From Rhodohalobacter sp. SW132 (GTDB lineage Bacteria; Bacteroidota; Rhodothermia; Balneolales; Balneolaceae), in the NCBI RefSeq assembly GCF_003390325.1, contig NZ_QUOK01000001.1:1046708-1110707 (forward strand): DNA of 64,000 bases, read 5' to 3'. The notes under the pieces were generated by a model. That model saw only the letters and a list, made by a program, of their open reading frames with translations. It ran no database searches and was not told the DNA's origin. Position numbers and translations under genes: made by a program. Below, in pieces: positions 27,739-38,058 of the stretch. Every line of letters starts with the position of its first letter. Position 1 is the first letter of the stretch.

Positions 27739-28734
27739 GTGACGATTTTCAGGCTTATTTTACCTCTTACCTTTTTTCTGCTTTTCTCTTCTGCAGCAAC
27801 AGCTCAGCAGACCGGTGATAGTGTGTTCCGGTTTCTTGAACTTAGTGGTGATGCGCGTTCAGCTGCTCTCGGAGGGGCTCACGCTGCATTTATTGAGCCG
27901 CAATCCTCGCAATTTATATCTAACCCGGCAAATCTAAGCCGTTCCAAAACTGATGAACTTCACCTTTCGTACCTGAACCATCTCGGCGATATAAGTTTTG
28001 GAACAGCAAGTTACGCGTTTTCGATCCCCGGCTACGGTACGGCTTCCGCTTCTATACGCTTTTTGAATTATGGAAACATGACCGGTTACGATCAGTTTGG
28101 CAATGAAACCGGTTCAGCTGCGGCAAACGATCTTGCATTAACTGCCGGTTTTTCTGATCAGCTGTCGGAGTCGTTAAGCTACGGGGTTTCCGTCACCGGA
28201 ATTTACTCTTCCTTAGCCGGATATCAATCCTCCGCGGTTTCCCTTTCCGGAGGCCTGCTCTACAACTTTGCAGACAGGGAAACTTCTATTGGCCTTTATT
28301 TGAATAATGCCGGTACCCAGCTGTCTACCTATAACGGAATATCTGAACCTTTACCACTGAACATTGCAGCTGGTGTGGTTCATCGGTTTGAATATCTTCC
28401 CGTGCGTCTACACTTAACGCTCCAGAGACTCAATAACTGGAATCTTGATAATCCCAATGATGTAGAGGACCCATCATTTTTTCAAAACCTGTCACGCCAT
28501 GTGCTGGGCGGTGCAGAGTTTTTATTCGGGGAACGGATCACCGGGAGAATTGGCTATGACTACTGGCTTCACGGGCAAACCCAAACCGGAAAACGGATTG
28601 ATGGTGCCGGGCTGAGTTTCGGTGTGGGAATTCATCTTAACAGAATGGATATTGATTTTTCACGAACCAGTTTCAGTGATATGGGCAGTGTTGTACAGCT
28701 TGGAATCGGGCTACCAATTCGCCAGTTTCTATGA
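27739..28734 (+). CDS. porQ: Type IX secretion system protein PorQ-like
   Basis: A protein of the PorV/PorQ FadL-like barrel family. The mature N-terminus has FRFLELSGDARSAALGGAHAAF, with the DARSAALGG hallmark, and the FISNPANL motif follows. The open frame begins with TTG at 27688, but a GTG at 27739 gives a clean signal peptide (TIFRLILPLTFFLLFSSAATAQ region), and I prefer it. PorQ works with PorU and PorV in attaching or processing T9SS cargo at the cell surface. This links to the amylase with a sorting domain at 41-43.6 kb. Confidence 0.8.
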   Translation: MTIFRLILPLTFFLLFSSAATAQQTGDSVFRFLELSGDARSAALGGAHAAFIEPQSSQFISNPANLSRSKTDELHLSYLNHLGDISFGTASYAFSIPGYGTASASIRFLNYGNMTGYDQFGNETGSAAANDLALTAGFSDQLSESLSYGVSVTGIYSSLAGYQSSAVSLSGGLLYNFADRETSIGLYLNNAGTQLSTYNGISEPLPLNIAAGVVHRFEYLPVRLHLTLQRLNNWNLDNPNDVEDPSFFQNLSRHVLGGAEFLFGERITGRIGYDYWLHGQTQTGKRIDGAGLSFGVGIHLNRMDIDFSRTSFSDMGSVVQLGIGLPIRQFL

Positions 28735-28803
28735 TCTATTTTCGATTTATTCCCACCTTTACTCTTTATATCTTAATTGCTCTAACTCAACCAAACGCAG
28801 ATT

Positions 28804-29997
28804 ATGTTTCGATATTTTACATCCGGTGAATCACACGGCCCATCTTTGACCGGTATTGTTGAAGGAGCGCCAGCCGGGCTTGAAATTACAGAAGATGAAA
28901 TTGAACAACACCTGGTACGCCGTCAGAAAGGATATGGGAGGGGCGGACGCATGGCGTTTGAAAAAGATCGCGCCACATTTCAATCCGGTGTTCGTTTTGG
29001 CAAAACTACCGGCGCCCCGATTGCACTCACCATGCCCAATCGCGCCTATGAAAAGGATAAAAGCAACTGGCCTGTAGTAATGGCCAAAGAGGGTCCGCGG
29101 GGTGATGTTGAAAAAATCACACTACCGAGACCGGGACACGCTGACCTTGTGGGTACACAAAAGTATAATTTTGATGATATCCGGCCGGTGATTGAACGAT
29201 CGAGCGCACGGGAGACAGCCATGCGGGTAGCATGCTGTTCGGTGGCAAGAAAATTTCTTCGCGAACTCGGAATCCGGATTGGCGGGCATGTGATCCGAAT
29301 CGGAAGTGTAGGCTACAACTCCTGGGAAGATGTGCGCAAAATTGCGGATCCCTATCTCGATAAAGATGCTGAGGAGATTTATCATGCAGCAGATGAATCT
29401 GATGTCCGTTGCCTGGATGCCGACCTGAGTGCAAAAATGCGTGAAGAGATCAAACTTCGCAGAAAAGAGGGTACATCACTTGGCGGAATTTATGAAATCC
29501 TGGTGACAGGTCTGCCCGCCGGACTGGGCAGCTATGTGCACTGGGACCGGAAGATTGACGGACAGATTGCCCAGGCGATTGTGAGTACCCAGGCGATGAA
29601 AGGGGTTGAAATCGGGCTTGGTTTTGAGGCGGGGCACAGGCAGGGTCACGATGTGCACGACGAAATTTACTATGACAACCGCTTCAAGCGGAGAACCAAT
29701 CGCGCCGGAGGAGTGGAAGGTGGAATGACCACCGGAATGCCGATGATTGTGCGTGGCGTGATGAAACCGATTCCCACGATGATCAAACCACTGAAGACGG
29801 CCGATCTGGAGACTAAAAAAGTGGAAGACACCCGTTATGAACGCTCGGATGTTTGTGCGCTTCCAAGAGCTGTTGTTGTGGCCGAAAGCGTCATAGCACC
29901 GGTTCTTGCGAATGCAATTCTCGAGCGGTTTGGCGGCGACTCAATGGATATTATCCGTAAGCGATTCAGTGAAGAGACCGGGTATGACCTCAAATAG
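28804..29997 (+). CDS. aroC: Chorismate synthase
   Basis: A 397-residue enzyme converting 5-enolpyruvylshikimate-3-phosphate to chorismate using reduced FMN. Family signatures are the N-terminal FTSGESHGPSLTGIVEG, the central RPGHADLVG and RSSARETAMRVACCSVA, and the later AGGVEGGMTTGMPMIVRG. It is the first gene of a compact run: the next start overlaps its stop by 14 bases, so a TPR protein and two envelope proteins are probably co-expressed with it. Confidence 0.97.
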   Translation: MFRYFTSGESHGPSLTGIVEGAPAGLEITEDEIEQHLVRRQKGYGRGGRMAFEKDRATFQSGVRFGKTTGAPIALTMPNRAYEKDKSNWPVVMAKEGPRGDVEKITLPRPGHADLVGTQKYNFDDIRPVIERSSARETAMRVACCSVARKFLRELGIRIGGHVIRIGSVGYNSWEDVRKIADPYLDKDAEEIYHAADESDVRCLDADLSAKMREEIKLRRKEGTSLGGIYEILVTGLPAGLGSYVHWDRKIDGQIAQAIVSTQAMKGVEIGLGFEAGHRQGHDVHDEIYYDNRFKRRTNRAGGVEGGMTTGMPMIVRGVMKPIPTMIKPLKTADLETKKVEDTRYERSDVCALPRAVVVAESVIAPVLANAILERFGGDSMDIIRKRFSEETGYDLK

Positions 29998-30337
29998 CAG
30001 TAAAAGTAAAAATAACAATCGAATTAAACATCTGGCTACAGCTGTACAGCAGAACCCCGATGATACATTCTCAAAATTTGCACTTGCACTGGAACTCTTA
30101 AAGGAGAACCGCGTTGAAAAAGCGCAACTTCTTTTTGAGGCGGTTTTAAAGCAAGATCCTGAGTACCTGGGCGTTTACTACCATCTCGGCAAACTTTACC
30201 AGTCACGCGGATTGTATGATGAAGCTCTGCAACTATTTCGTGACGGAACAGAGCTTGCCGCCAAAAAAAATGATCTCAGAACAAAATCTGAACTTCACGA
30301 AGCAATTTTGCAGCTTCAATTTGAAATGGACGATTAA
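29984..30337 (+). CDS. Small TPR-repeat protein
   Basis: About 117 residues if the ATG at 29984 is used. The frame is open further upstream, but that stretch only reads through the end of aroC. Two tetratricopeptide repeats are visible (ALALELLKENRVEKAQLLFEAVL and YHLGKLYQSRGLYDEALQLF), giving a likely protein-binding role. No signal peptide is present, so it is probably cytoplasmic. The start overlaps the aroC end and the next gene begins three bases after its stop. Confidence 0.8.
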   Translation: MTSNSSKSKNNNRIKHLATAVQQNPDDTFSKFALALELLKENRVEKAQLLFEAVLKQDPEYLGVYYHLGKLYQSRGLYDEALQLFRDGTELAAKKNDLRTKSELHEAILQLQFEMDD

Positions 30338-30340
30338 CCC

Positions 30341-31519
30341 ATGCTACATCGAATTTTACTGATACTCTCTGCAGCGATCATCGCTCTCACACTTTCGCTA
30401 TACGCCGATACTGTATACGCCCAGGAAGCCGGACAAACCCATACCGTTCAAAGCGGGGAAACGTTATTCAGTATCTCGCGCGAATATGATGTAGCCGTTG
30501 GAGACTTAAGGCGCTGGAACGACCTTGATTCCGACAATTTGAGCCCCGGGCAGGAACTTCTTGTTGGTCCGCCTACCGATCAGGATGCCATTACTCACAC
30601 GGTTCAATCCGGCGAAACACTGTTTGGTATCTCACGGCAGTATGGAGTGACGATTGCTGAGATTCAAACCTGGAATAATTTAGAAGCCGTACAGGTTAGT
30701 ACGGGGCAGGAACTCACCATTTATCAGGCTGAACCGGCTGATGAACGAACGGAAACTCTGCCCGACCCGTCAGAGATCGATCAGGCAGATGAGGAAGATC
30801 AGGCGCGAGAGTCCATTGTCAGAGACAGAAGTGAGGAGCGCGGCACTGCTTATTACACTGTTCGCAGCGGTGATACGCTTACCCAAATTGCACGCGAACA
30901 CAACATGACTGTGGCTCAGCTGCGAAACCTAAACAATCTTCAGTCTGATGTAATTAATGTTGGTCAGCGGATTACAGTCCGGGATGTTCAAACGGCACCA
31001 TCTATTGCAGAAGGAGCTGAAGAGTCCACACCACAGGGTAAATTTGTTAATTACCACATTGAATCGGGTGAATCTTTAAAAGACATTAAAGAAAAATTTC
31101 GGATGAGTGAAGATGAACTGAGTGCTCTGAATCCGGACCTGAACATAAGTTCCCTCTCTTCAGGCCAGAGCATTACCGTTTTGCTGCCGCCATCGCGGTC
31201 GTTTGAAAATCCATATCGGAAAGGAGCTTCACTCGACAACCTTGGGGAAGTACCCGTAACCGTCTACAATGACTCTGACAAAGCCGGACCCACTACCAGC
31301 GGAGAATTGTATAACCCTGATCATCTGACCGCAGGCCATGCGAATATGCCTCTCGGAAATGTGGTGTATATCGAAAACCCGGATAACAATCGTGGCGTAT
31401 ATGTTCGGATAAACGACCGGACCTCTGGCAGCGGGATCAAACTATCGCATAAAGCATTTAGCATGCTTGGATTTTCCTCTATTCAACAGGCGAACGTTGT
31501 TGTCTATCTCGATCAGTAG
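30341..31519 (+). CDS. LysM-repeat protein with C-terminal RlpA-like (DPBB) domain
   Basis: A 392-residue secreted protein: signal peptide (1-28), four LysM domains (about 32-76, 85-129, 172-215 and 236-282, the first three with Q/R-SGDT/ETL starts), then a double-psi beta-barrel RlpA-like domain (about 303-391) with TSGELYNPDHLTAGH, MPLGNVVYIEN and VRINDR. It should bind peptidoglycan and possibly cleave or tether glycan strands. The RlpA N-terminal strand is unusual (VPVTVYNDSDKAG), so catalysis is uncertain. It is co-transcribed with aroC and the TPR gene. Confidence 0.9.
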   Translation: MLHRILLILSAAIIALTLSLYADTVYAQEAGQTHTVQSGETLFSISREYDVAVGDLRRWNDLDSDNLSPGQELLVGPPTDQDAITHTVQSGETLFGISRQYGVTIAEIQTWNNLEAVQVSTGQELTIYQAEPADERTETLPDPSEIDQADEEDQARESIVRDRSEERGTAYYTVRSGDTLTQIAREHNMTVAQLRNLNNLQSDVINVGQRITVRDVQTAPSIAEGAEESTPQGKFVNYHIESGESLKDIKEKFRMSEDELSALNPDLNISSLSSGQSITVLLPPSRSFENPYRKGASLDNLGEVPVTVYNDSDKAGPTTSGELYNPDHLTAGHANMPLGNVVYIENPDNNRGVYVRINDRTSGSGIKLSHKAFSMLGFSSIQQANVVVYLDQ

Positions 31520-31534
31520 TAAAGAAATATCGAA

Positions 31535-32260
31535 TTGAAAAATTACGCTGCGCAAACCTACTTCAGGCAAACATCAGGGATTTACTACAGCTATATTTTA
31601 GCACTCCCGCTATTTTTGCTGTATGAACTGTTGATCAGGCTATCACAAGCGGGGCAGGAACAGATGGTTCGCATCTCTGTGGATATCTGGTTCCAAACAT
31701 TTTTCGCTTACTTTGGCATCAACGGACTGACAGCAACTTTTGGCCTTGCTGCTGTAATCGGAGCCATAATCATTTTCAGAAAACGCGGATCACTCCCCTC
31801 TCTTAAAAGGCGCTATTTCTTCTGGTTAATTGTTGAAAGTTTTCTGTATGCCGTATTCATCGCACTGTTAATTTCACAATTTTTAGAGGCTCTTCTCAAC
31901 ATGAACCTGCAGGGGAATCTGCAGCAGCTATCAAAACTTCAGTTGTATGCACTCTCACTGGGTGCCGGGCTCTATGAAGAATTATTCTTCAGGGTGATTC
32001 TTGTTTCGGGCCTTTTCTACATTTTTCAACTTTTTTTTAAGACCAAAAAAAGCTCATATATACTCTCCGCAATCATTGCGGCCGTTATATTTAGCGGAGT
32101 GCACTACGTAGGTGATTTTGCCGATACCTTCACTCTTAGCAGCTTCTTATTCCGCTTTTTGTTTGGCTTAGCCTTAAATGTTATTTATGTTATGAGAGGT
32201 TTTGGCTGTGCCGCCTGGACCCATGCTCTCTATGATCTTATCGTGGTTTACAATCTTTAA
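31535..32260 (+). CDS. CPBP family intramembrane glutamic protease
   Basis: A 241-residue membrane protein with six or more hydrophobic segments. The CPBP/Abi motif EExxxR is E148-E149-x-x-x-R153 in LYEELFFRVIL, followed by motif FSGVHY and a final WTHALYDL with the histidine of motif 4. These are the catalytic features of Rce1-type glutamic proteases. The start is TTG at 31535, 15 bases after the LysM/RlpA gene. The substrate is unknown. Confidence 0.88.
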   Translation: MKNYAAQTYFRQTSGIYYSYILALPLFLLYELLIRLSQAGQEQMVRISVDIWFQTFFAYFGINGLTATFGLAAVIGAIIIFRKRGSLPSLKRRYFFWLIVESFLYAVFIALLISQFLEALLNMNLQGNLQQLSKLQLYALSLGAGLYEELFFRVILVSGLFYIFQLFFKTKKSSYILSAIIAAVIFSGVHYVGDFADTFTLSSFLFRFLFGLALNVIYVMRGFGCAAWTHALYDLIVVYNL

Positions 32261-32439
32261 CTATCTGGGAACAAAAAAGTTACTGTTCATTAAAACCTAC
32301 TCATCGTATTGAAACAATCAATTTGATCCGTTGAAGCCTGGTTTCTACATTACTGAATGATTTAGGAGTTATCACGGTTAGACTATCGGTAATTTCCTTT
32401 ATGTATTTAATTTTTCACTCTTGTTCTGGGTAACACGGG

Positions 32440-33015
32440 ATGGCAGAACTGACAAAAAAAGAACAACGCAAACAGGCTGATTTTAATGAGGAAATCATTC
32501 CTCACCTTGATGCTTTGTACAATTTTGGTTTGCGATTGACTTCAGATCCGAATGATGCTGAAGATCTGGTTCAGGATACCATTGTTAAGGCCTTTCGGTT
32601 TTTTAGCAGTTACGAGAAAGGAACCAATGCTAAAGCGTGGCTTTTCCGGATTTTGAAAAATTCATATATCAATAACTACCGGCGCAAATCAAAGAGGCCC
32701 CAGCAAGTTGATTACGATGAAGTGGCCACCTTTTACGAAACCATCCGGGCTGAACGAACCGACACTTCCGACCTGGAAGATACAATGTACCGGGAGCTGA
32801 TTGATGACGATATCACCAAAGCACTCGATCAAATACCGGAAGATTTCAGAACTGTAGTTCTTCTGTGTGATGTTGAAGATTTCACGTACGAAGAGATTGC
32901 AAACATGCTTGATGTACCCATTGGAACCATCCGGTCAAGATTACACCGGGGTCGAAATCTGCTGAAAGCGCAGCTGCTGGAATATGCCGAAAATCGCGGG
33001 TATATCGAAGATTGA
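32440..33015 (+). CDS. ECF-type RNA polymerase sigma factor
   Basis: A 191-residue sigma-70 factor of the extracytoplasmic-function class. Region 2 spans about 15-90 (LTSDPNDAEDLVQDTIVKAF and AWLFRILKNSYINNYR) and region 4 about 125-180 (IPEDFRTVVLLCDVEDFTYEEIANML and GTIRSRLHRGRNLL). The sequence is close to the SigH/SigR-like ECF group. Unlike many such genes it has no anti-sigma gene downstream; the next gene is a convergent histidine kinase. It begins ATG with no clear Shine-Dalgarno. Confidence 0.94.
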   Translation: MAELTKKEQRKQADFNEEIIPHLDALYNFGLRLTSDPNDAEDLVQDTIVKAFRFFSSYEKGTNAKAWLFRILKNSYINNYRRKSKRPQQVDYDEVATFYETIRAERTDTSDLEDTMYRELIDDDITKALDQIPEDFRTVVLLCDVEDFTYEEIANMLDVPIGTIRSRLHRGRNLLKAQLLEYAENRGYIED

Positions 33016-33049
33016 ACGATAAAGAAGTCTGATCGACTTTCAATCTTTG

Positions 33050-34321
33050 TCAGAGCGGAAGAGTGATTCGAATGGTTGTCCCCTGATTCACTTCCGATTT
33101 CAGTACAAAAATCTTTCCGCCGTGATATTCCTCGATGATGCGTTTCGTAAGGCTTAGCCCCAACCCCCATCCTCTCTTTTTAGTACTGTAACCCGGCCTG
33201 AATATTTGATTGATGTACTTTCTGTCGATTCCCATGCCTGAATCTTCCACATCAATGATTAGTCTATCCCCATTTTCAAAAACGTTGACCGATATAAAGG
33301 CGTCACTGCTCGACTCTTTAATTGCATCCATCGAATTTTTGATGAGGTTTTCAATCGCCCATTGAAACAATTCGGGATTTAAGCGTAGTTTTGCAGTCGT
33401 TTTTATAGATTTCTTTACTTCAACATTTTTTCCAAGCTGAGGCAGCCGCCTGACCATATAATCAATCACCTGGTCCACTATAGGTTCCACCCGTATATTT
33501 TTCAGTTCCGGTTCCGACCCGATTTTGTTGAAGCGTTCTGCAATTCCTTTAATCCGCCCAATATCTTTCTCAATCTCATAAACAATCGTGAGCGTTTCAT
33601 TATCCTCCTTGTTATTCTCCTTGAGCAGCTGAACCCATCCGTACATACTCGACAGCGGCGTACCGAGCTGATGGGCTGCCTCTTTTGCCATGCCCACCCA
33701 TAAATTCGATTTTTCTGAACGATTGATGCTTCTGTATGTCAAATATCCAATCCCGATCAAAAGAGCAAGAAATCCAAACTGCAAAAATGGAAAATAACGA
33801 AGATACTGCACCGTCTGGCTCTCCCCGAAGTACACAAAATTCACCATCCCCTGGTCCCCTTCACCGCTGGATATTACAATGGGATCATTTATTTCAGCAA
33901 ACTGTTCAACCATGCGGGGATCGATTTCACCATCAATAAATCGCTGCTGAACCACTGTGCCTGACTCATCTGTGACAATAGTCGGGATCGTGAATGGGGT
34001 ATCTACAACGAGCTCATCCGAAACAAACTGCAGGGTGGGCTGGGTGGATTCAACCTCTTCAATCATGCGAACCACGCTGTCGGGCACCGCATCTATCTCT
34101 CTCAACACGCTGATGGATTGCAGCAGGTTATTTGTGAGACGGTCGTGAACCGGATCGAGATTAAAGGCAAGTGATTTTGCCCACAACTCCACGCTGGACC
34201 GTTCGTGCTCAAGGAGTTCCTCAACAAGCATCCGGTTATAAAAAAAAGAGGCTGCCGCAAGGAGAATGAGCAGGGCAACCAGTACAATTTTAATCCAGTT
34301 TAAAGGCAATAAATTCTGCAT
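33050..34321 (-). CDS. Membrane-bound sensor histidine kinase
   Basis: A kinase of about 423 residues if the ATG at 34321 is used; the frame also extends upstream to a TTG at 34372. The sensor region has two membrane helices flanking a periplasmic loop of about 150 residues. The dimerisation/phosphoacceptor motif is KEAAHQLGTPLSS, the N-box ENLIKNSMDAI, G1 DVEDSGMGID and G2 GWGLGLSLTKRII. No HAMP or PAS domain is obvious and no response regulator is adjacent, so its partner must be encoded elsewhere. Confidence 0.9.
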   Translation of the reverse strand: MQNLLPLNWIKIVLVALLILLAAASFFYNRMLVEELLEHERSSVELWAKSLAFNLDPVHDRLTNNLLQSISVLREIDAVPDSVVRMIEEVESTQPTLQFVSDELVVDTPFTIPTIVTDESGTVVQQRFIDGEIDPRMVEQFAEINDPIVISSGEGDQGMVNFVYFGESQTVQYLRYFPFLQFGFLALLIGIGYLTYRSINRSEKSNLWVGMAKEAAHQLGTPLSSMYGWVQLLKENNKEDNETLTIVYEIEKDIGRIKGIAERFNKIGSEPELKNIRVEPIVDQVIDYMVRRLPQLGKNVEVKKSIKTTAKLRLNPELFQWAIENLIKNSMDAIKESSSDAFISVNVFENGDRLIIDVEDSGMGIDRKYINQIFRPGYSTKKRGWGLGLSLTKRIIEEYHGGKIFVLKSEVNQGTTIRITLPL

Positions 34322-34449
34322 AGCCGTGTACGGTCGTTTTGGTCGGAATGAATGATGGATTAATATCAGCAAACAATCAGGAGTTTGCGAATAAAATATC
34401 AGTTGCTAACGTGAGTGGGTGGCGGGATCGTGCGGAATAAAGTATCAAC

Positions 34450-34484
34450 AAAAAAACCCGGGCTTTATCGGCTCGGGTTTTTTT
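34450..34484 (-). terminator. Strong intrinsic terminator downstream of clpX
   Basis: A perfect 11-bp stem AAAAAAACCCG/CGGGTTTTTTT with GC-rich extension and a short loop at 34450-34484. It lies 26 bases beyond the clpX stop on the minus strand; runs of A and T on both sides allow action in both directions. It should end the tig-clpP-clpX transcript before the histidine kinase gene. Confidence 0.9.
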
Positions 34485-34510
34485 AATTCTTTCGTAAGAT
34501 TGATATGCCG

Positions 34511-35761
34511 TTAAGCAGATGCTTTCTGCTTTTCGTACACCGGCGGTGCTTTCTTTTCGATGGTTTCTTTTGTAATGATGCATCGCTTCACATTCTTCAT
34601 TGAAGGGATGGTAAACATGATATCGAGCATTGCATCCTCCAGTATGGAGCGAAGGCCCCTGGCGCCGGTTTTGCGTTCCCGTGCACGATCAACGACCGCT
34701 TTAAGAGCATCCTCTTCAAATTCCAGCTCTACATCTTCCATCTGGAACAGTTTTTTATACTGTTTGGTGATGGCATTTCTCGGTTTGAGGAGAATATCGA
34801 TCATCGCTTCATCAGAAAGCTGCTCGAGGCCGCAGATAATTGGAATACGGCCGATCAGTTCGGGGATCAGGCCAAACTTTTGCAGATCTTCCGGCTCTAC
34901 GCGTGTAAAGATGTCGGGATCATTCTTGTCGAACTTTACCTGGTCTTGTGATTGAAAGCCCATCGATGAAACAGAAAGGCGTTGTGCGATCACTTCCTCA
35001 AGTCCGCTGAATGCACCGCCGCAAATAAACAAAATTTCAGATGTATCAAGCTGAATGAAACTCTGCTCCGGATGCTTCCGGCCGCCTTTGGGGGGAATAT
35101 TTGCAGTCGTTCCTTCCAGAATTTTCAACAGCGCCTGCTGGACGCCTTCTCCCGAAACATCGCGTGTGATGGAGGGATTGTCGCTTTTACGCGAAACTTT
35201 ATCAATCTCATCAATATAAATAATTCCGCGCCTTGCGCGATCCACATCGTAATCGGCCGACTGCAGCAGGTTGCTGAGTATGCTTTCCACATCTTCCCCA
35301 ACGTAACCTGCTTCGGTAAGAACGGTAGCATCGGCAATAGTGAAGGGCACATCAATCACTTCTGCAAGAGTTCGGGCGAGAAGGGTTTTCCCAACGCCGG
35401 TTGGGCCCATCAGGGCAATATTGCTCTTTTCAATTTTGGTGTCGTCACCGGAAATAGATTTTGAGCCTGAGATTCGTTTATAATGATTGTAAACCGCCAC
35501 AGAGAGAGCTTTTTTAGCACCCTCCTGGCCAATCACATATTCATCCAGTTTTGCTTTAATCTCAATAGGCTTAAGCATCGGTTTGTACTGACGCTCTCTG
35601 CGCCGGGAGAGAGAGGATAGATCGCTCTCGATTATACTGGATGCATCTTCAACACAGTGGTTGCAGATAAATACTTCCGGACCCGCAACCATGGAGTCTA
35701 CTTCCCGGCTTGAACGCCCGCAAAAGGAGCAGTGTACCAATTCGCCGTCTTTCTTTGCCAT
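34511..35761 (-). CDS. clpX: ATP-dependent Clp protease ATP-binding subunit
   Basis: A 416-residue AAA+ unfoldase. The N-terminal C4 zinc finger (CSFCGRSS...CNHCVE, about 9-36) precedes the ATPase domain with Walker A GPTGVGKT, Walker [11 protein letters not shown] and sensor [11 protein letters not shown]. It unfolds tagged proteins and passes them to ClpP, encoded just upstream. The three genes tig, clpP and clpX run in that order, as in many bacteria, and probably form an operon. Confidence 0.97.
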   Translation of the reverse strand: MAKKDGELVHCSFCGRSSREVDSMVAGPEVFICNHCVEDASSIIESDLSSLSRRRERQYKPMLKPIEIKAKLDEYVIGQEGAKKALSVAVYNHYKRISGSKSISGDDTKIEKSNIALMGPTGVGKTLLARTLAEVIDVPFTIADATVLTEAGYVGEDVESILSNLLQSADYDVDRARRGIIYIDEIDKVSRKSDNPSITRDVSGEGVQQALLKILEGTTANIPPKGGRKHPEQSFIQLDTSEILFICGGAFSGLEEVIAQRLSVSSMGFQSQDQVKFDKNDPDIFTRVEPEDLQKFGLIPELIGRIPIICGLEQLSDEAMIDILLKPRNAITKQYKKLFQMEDVELEFEEDALKAVVDRARERKTGARGLRSILEDAMLDIMFTIPSMKNVKRCIITKETIEKKAPPVYEKQKASA

Positions 35762-35781
35762 GATGCCTTTACCTTTAATTT

Positions 35782-36432
35782 TTATTTCTCATTTGATGAA
35801 TTACGTCGCATAACAGTATCTACCAGCCCGTAATCCACGGCTTCCTGGGCAGACATCCATTTGTTACGATCGGAATCTTCTGTGACTTTTTCTGGGCTTT
35901 GCCCGGAATGATCGGCGATGATTCCGGTTAGTTCTTTCTTGATGCGTAAAATTTCTGCCGCTTCAATCTCAATATCACTCGCCTGACCCTGAACTCCGCC
36001 CAGCGGCTGGTGAATCATCACACGTGCGTGAGGCAGTACATTTCGTTTGCCTTTTGCACCAGCCGTTAAAAGCACAGCCCCCATGGATGCGGCCATTCCC
36101 ACACACGTGGTGGATACATCACACCGCAGATATTGCATGGTGTCGTAGATGGCGAGCCCGGCTGATACCACTCCGCCCGGACTGTTAATGTAAAGATTGA
36201 TGTCTTTTTCGGGATCCTGCGACTCAAGGAACAGCAGCTGAGCTACAATTGTACTCGCTACCGTATCATTCACAGGAGTACCGAGAATAACAATACGATC
36301 TTTTAGCAGACGGGAATAGATATCGTATGCGCGTTCACCGCGGCTTGTGGTTTCCACCACCATCGGTACAAGATTGTTCTGAACCTGGGCGATATCACCC
36401 ATCGTTGGGATTTCTAAAATTGGTTGTTTCAC
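35782..36432 (-). CDS. clpP: ATP-dependent Clp protease proteolytic subunit
   Basis: A ClpP serine protease. Catalytic Ser lies in [12 protein letters not shown], His in [11 protein letters not shown], and Asp in [10 protein letters not shown]. The frame is open into the end of tig, but residues before about 30 are lysine-rich and overlap tig, so the start is lower. A GTG at 36432 with AAAAAGG upstream (216 residues) or the ATG at 36402 (206 residues) are the candidates; I chose the GTG with modest confidence. It forms the chamber used by ClpX. Confidence 0.9.
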   Translation of the reverse strand: MKQPILEIPTMGDIAQVQNNLVPMVVETTSRGERAYDIYSRLLKDRIVILGTPVNDTVASTIVAQLLFLESQDPEKDINLYINSPGGVVSAGLAIYDTMQYLRCDVSTTCVGMAASMGAVLLTAGAKGKRNVLPHARVMIHQPLGGVQGQASDIEIEAAEILRIKKELTGIIADHSGQSPEKVTEDSDRNKWMSAQEAVDYGLVDTVMRRNSSNEK

Positions 36433-36454
36433 AGTCTTTGACCTTTTTAATTGA

Positions 36455-37756
36455 TTACGATTCTTTTTCTTCTGACTCTTCTTCTCTCTTCTTACGAAAT
36501 TCGTCTTTTGAGAGTTCATTTATAGTAACAGCATCGTTCAATTTATCAAAAACTTTGTTTTCGCGTATGCTGTTTCTCAGATTTTCGAGCTGACCTGGAT
36601 TCTGCGCGTAATAGCCTTTCATCTGGTCAACCGGTACACCATGGCGCGCCGATTCCATTCCGATAAACTCTTCAATATCTTCAGGGCCGATTTCGATGTC
36701 ATCGAACTTCTCCTGCAGTTTTTCGCTGATAAAGACCCATTTTCCTTCACGGGCCGCCTGGTCTTTCAGATTCTCCTTATACTCCTCTTCGTTGAAGTTG
36801 GGAGGGAGCTGACCGCCGGTTTGTTGCTTGGCGTACTCAACGTATGAGTTTTGAATCTGGTTTACCATCACTTCGGGCACTTCAAAATCGTGCGCTTTTG
36901 TGAGCGCCTCCATGGCATCCTGACGGAACATGTCGTCCGCTGATTGATCGTAATATTGCTGCATACGGCTTTTCAGAAAGCTCTTGAACTCGTCGACGTT
37001 TTTCGCTTCGCCGTTGCTTTGTTCTTTCGCCAGTTCATCCGTGAGAGTGGCTTTCTCCATCTTTTCCACTTTTTTCACATGAAGCTGGAATTTGTCAGTT
37101 TTATCCTCATCGCCAAAAGAGACATCCACCACATCGCCTTTTTTCTTTCCGACAAGGTTTTCACGAAAATCGGCGGTACTGTCGTCGCGAAGATCAAGTT
37201 TCTGATCTTCATCTTTCTCGCCTTCAACCGGGTTGCCATCATCATCAAGAGTAACGGCGTCAACAGTAACGCGGTACTCTTCGGTGATTTCACCTTCTTC
37301 AACTTCTACCCAGTTACCTTCGCGTTCAAGTGTTCGTTCAAGCTCCTCTTCAACTTCTTCGTCGGTTACATCATGCACCATCTTGTCCACCGTGATGGAT
37401 TCGATTTCAGCAAGTTCAAAGTCCGGTTTCGCACCAACTTTGAAGGTAACTTCGAGCTTGTCGTCTTCCCAGGAGAGATCTTTCATCTGGGTTTCGCCAA
37501 CCGGTTGGTATTCAGGAACGATATCGTTCTCATACACTTCCTGAACGTATGTGTTGATCTCTTCCATTTCGATCTCCTTGCCAAACCGCTTCTTGATCAG
37601 GCCGACCGGAACATTGCCCGGACGAAATCCCGGCATCTGGATCTCTTTTTTGTACTTTTTGTACGCTTTGTTAAACTTGGGCTCCAGATCACTGCGATCT
37701 GCTTTAATGGTGATCTCTTTATCTACGGAGGTGATGTCCTGAACCGATAGTTCCAC
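36455..37756 (-). CDS. tig: Trigger factor chaperone
   Basis: A 433-residue ribosome-associated chaperone. The N-terminal ribosome-binding domain holds the signature [17 protein letters not shown] (about 45-61; PGFRxGKxP is the consensus), followed by a PPIase-like region (about 150-240) and a long helical C-terminal domain. It binds nascent chains at the exit tunnel. It heads the tig-clpP-clpX run. A lysine/glutamate-rich tail ([12 protein letters not shown]) is present. Confidence 0.95.
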   Translation of the reverse strand: MELSVQDITSVDKEITIKADRSDLEPKFNKAYKKYKKEIQMPGFRPGNVPVGLIKKRFGKEIEMEEINTYVQEVYENDIVPEYQPVGETQMKDLSWEDDKLEVTFKVGAKPDFELAEIESITVDKMVHDVTDEEVEEELERTLEREGNWVEVEEGEITEEYRVTVDAVTLDDDGNPVEGEKDEDQKLDLRDDSTADFRENLVGKKKGDVVDVSFGDEDKTDKFQLHVKKVEKMEKATLTDELAKEQSNGEAKNVDEFKSFLKSRMQQYYDQSADDMFRQDAMEALTKAHDFEVPEVMVNQIQNSYVEYAKQQTGGQLPPNFNEEEYKENLKDQAAREGKWVFISEKLQEKFDDIEIGPEDIEEFIGMESARHGVPVDQMKGYYAQNPGQLENLRNSIRENKVFDKLNDAVTINELSKDEFRKKREEESEEKES

Positions 37757-37813
37757 TTGTGTTTAATTTAGGTTGGTAAATTTTCGATGAGACTGGATAA
37801 TAAAACGTAAACG

Positions 37814-37897
<84 letters not shown>

Positions 37898-38058
37898 ATT
37901 CAGTAAAATAATTCATTTTGAATCAGAGCCTATCAAGTTAACGCTATTTCCGATTTAGTTCAACAACTGCAGGCACTTTAATTAAATGTCATGGTTGTTG
38001 AACTTTTACGCGACTTCATTATTATATCACACAACGCTGAAACAAAATTCTATTTGAT

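Noticed and set aside
36944..37750. A 268-codon frame antisense to trigger factor
   Set aside because: It lies wholly within tig on the opposite strand and reads as low-complexity hydrophobic text; the real gene is the trigger factor.
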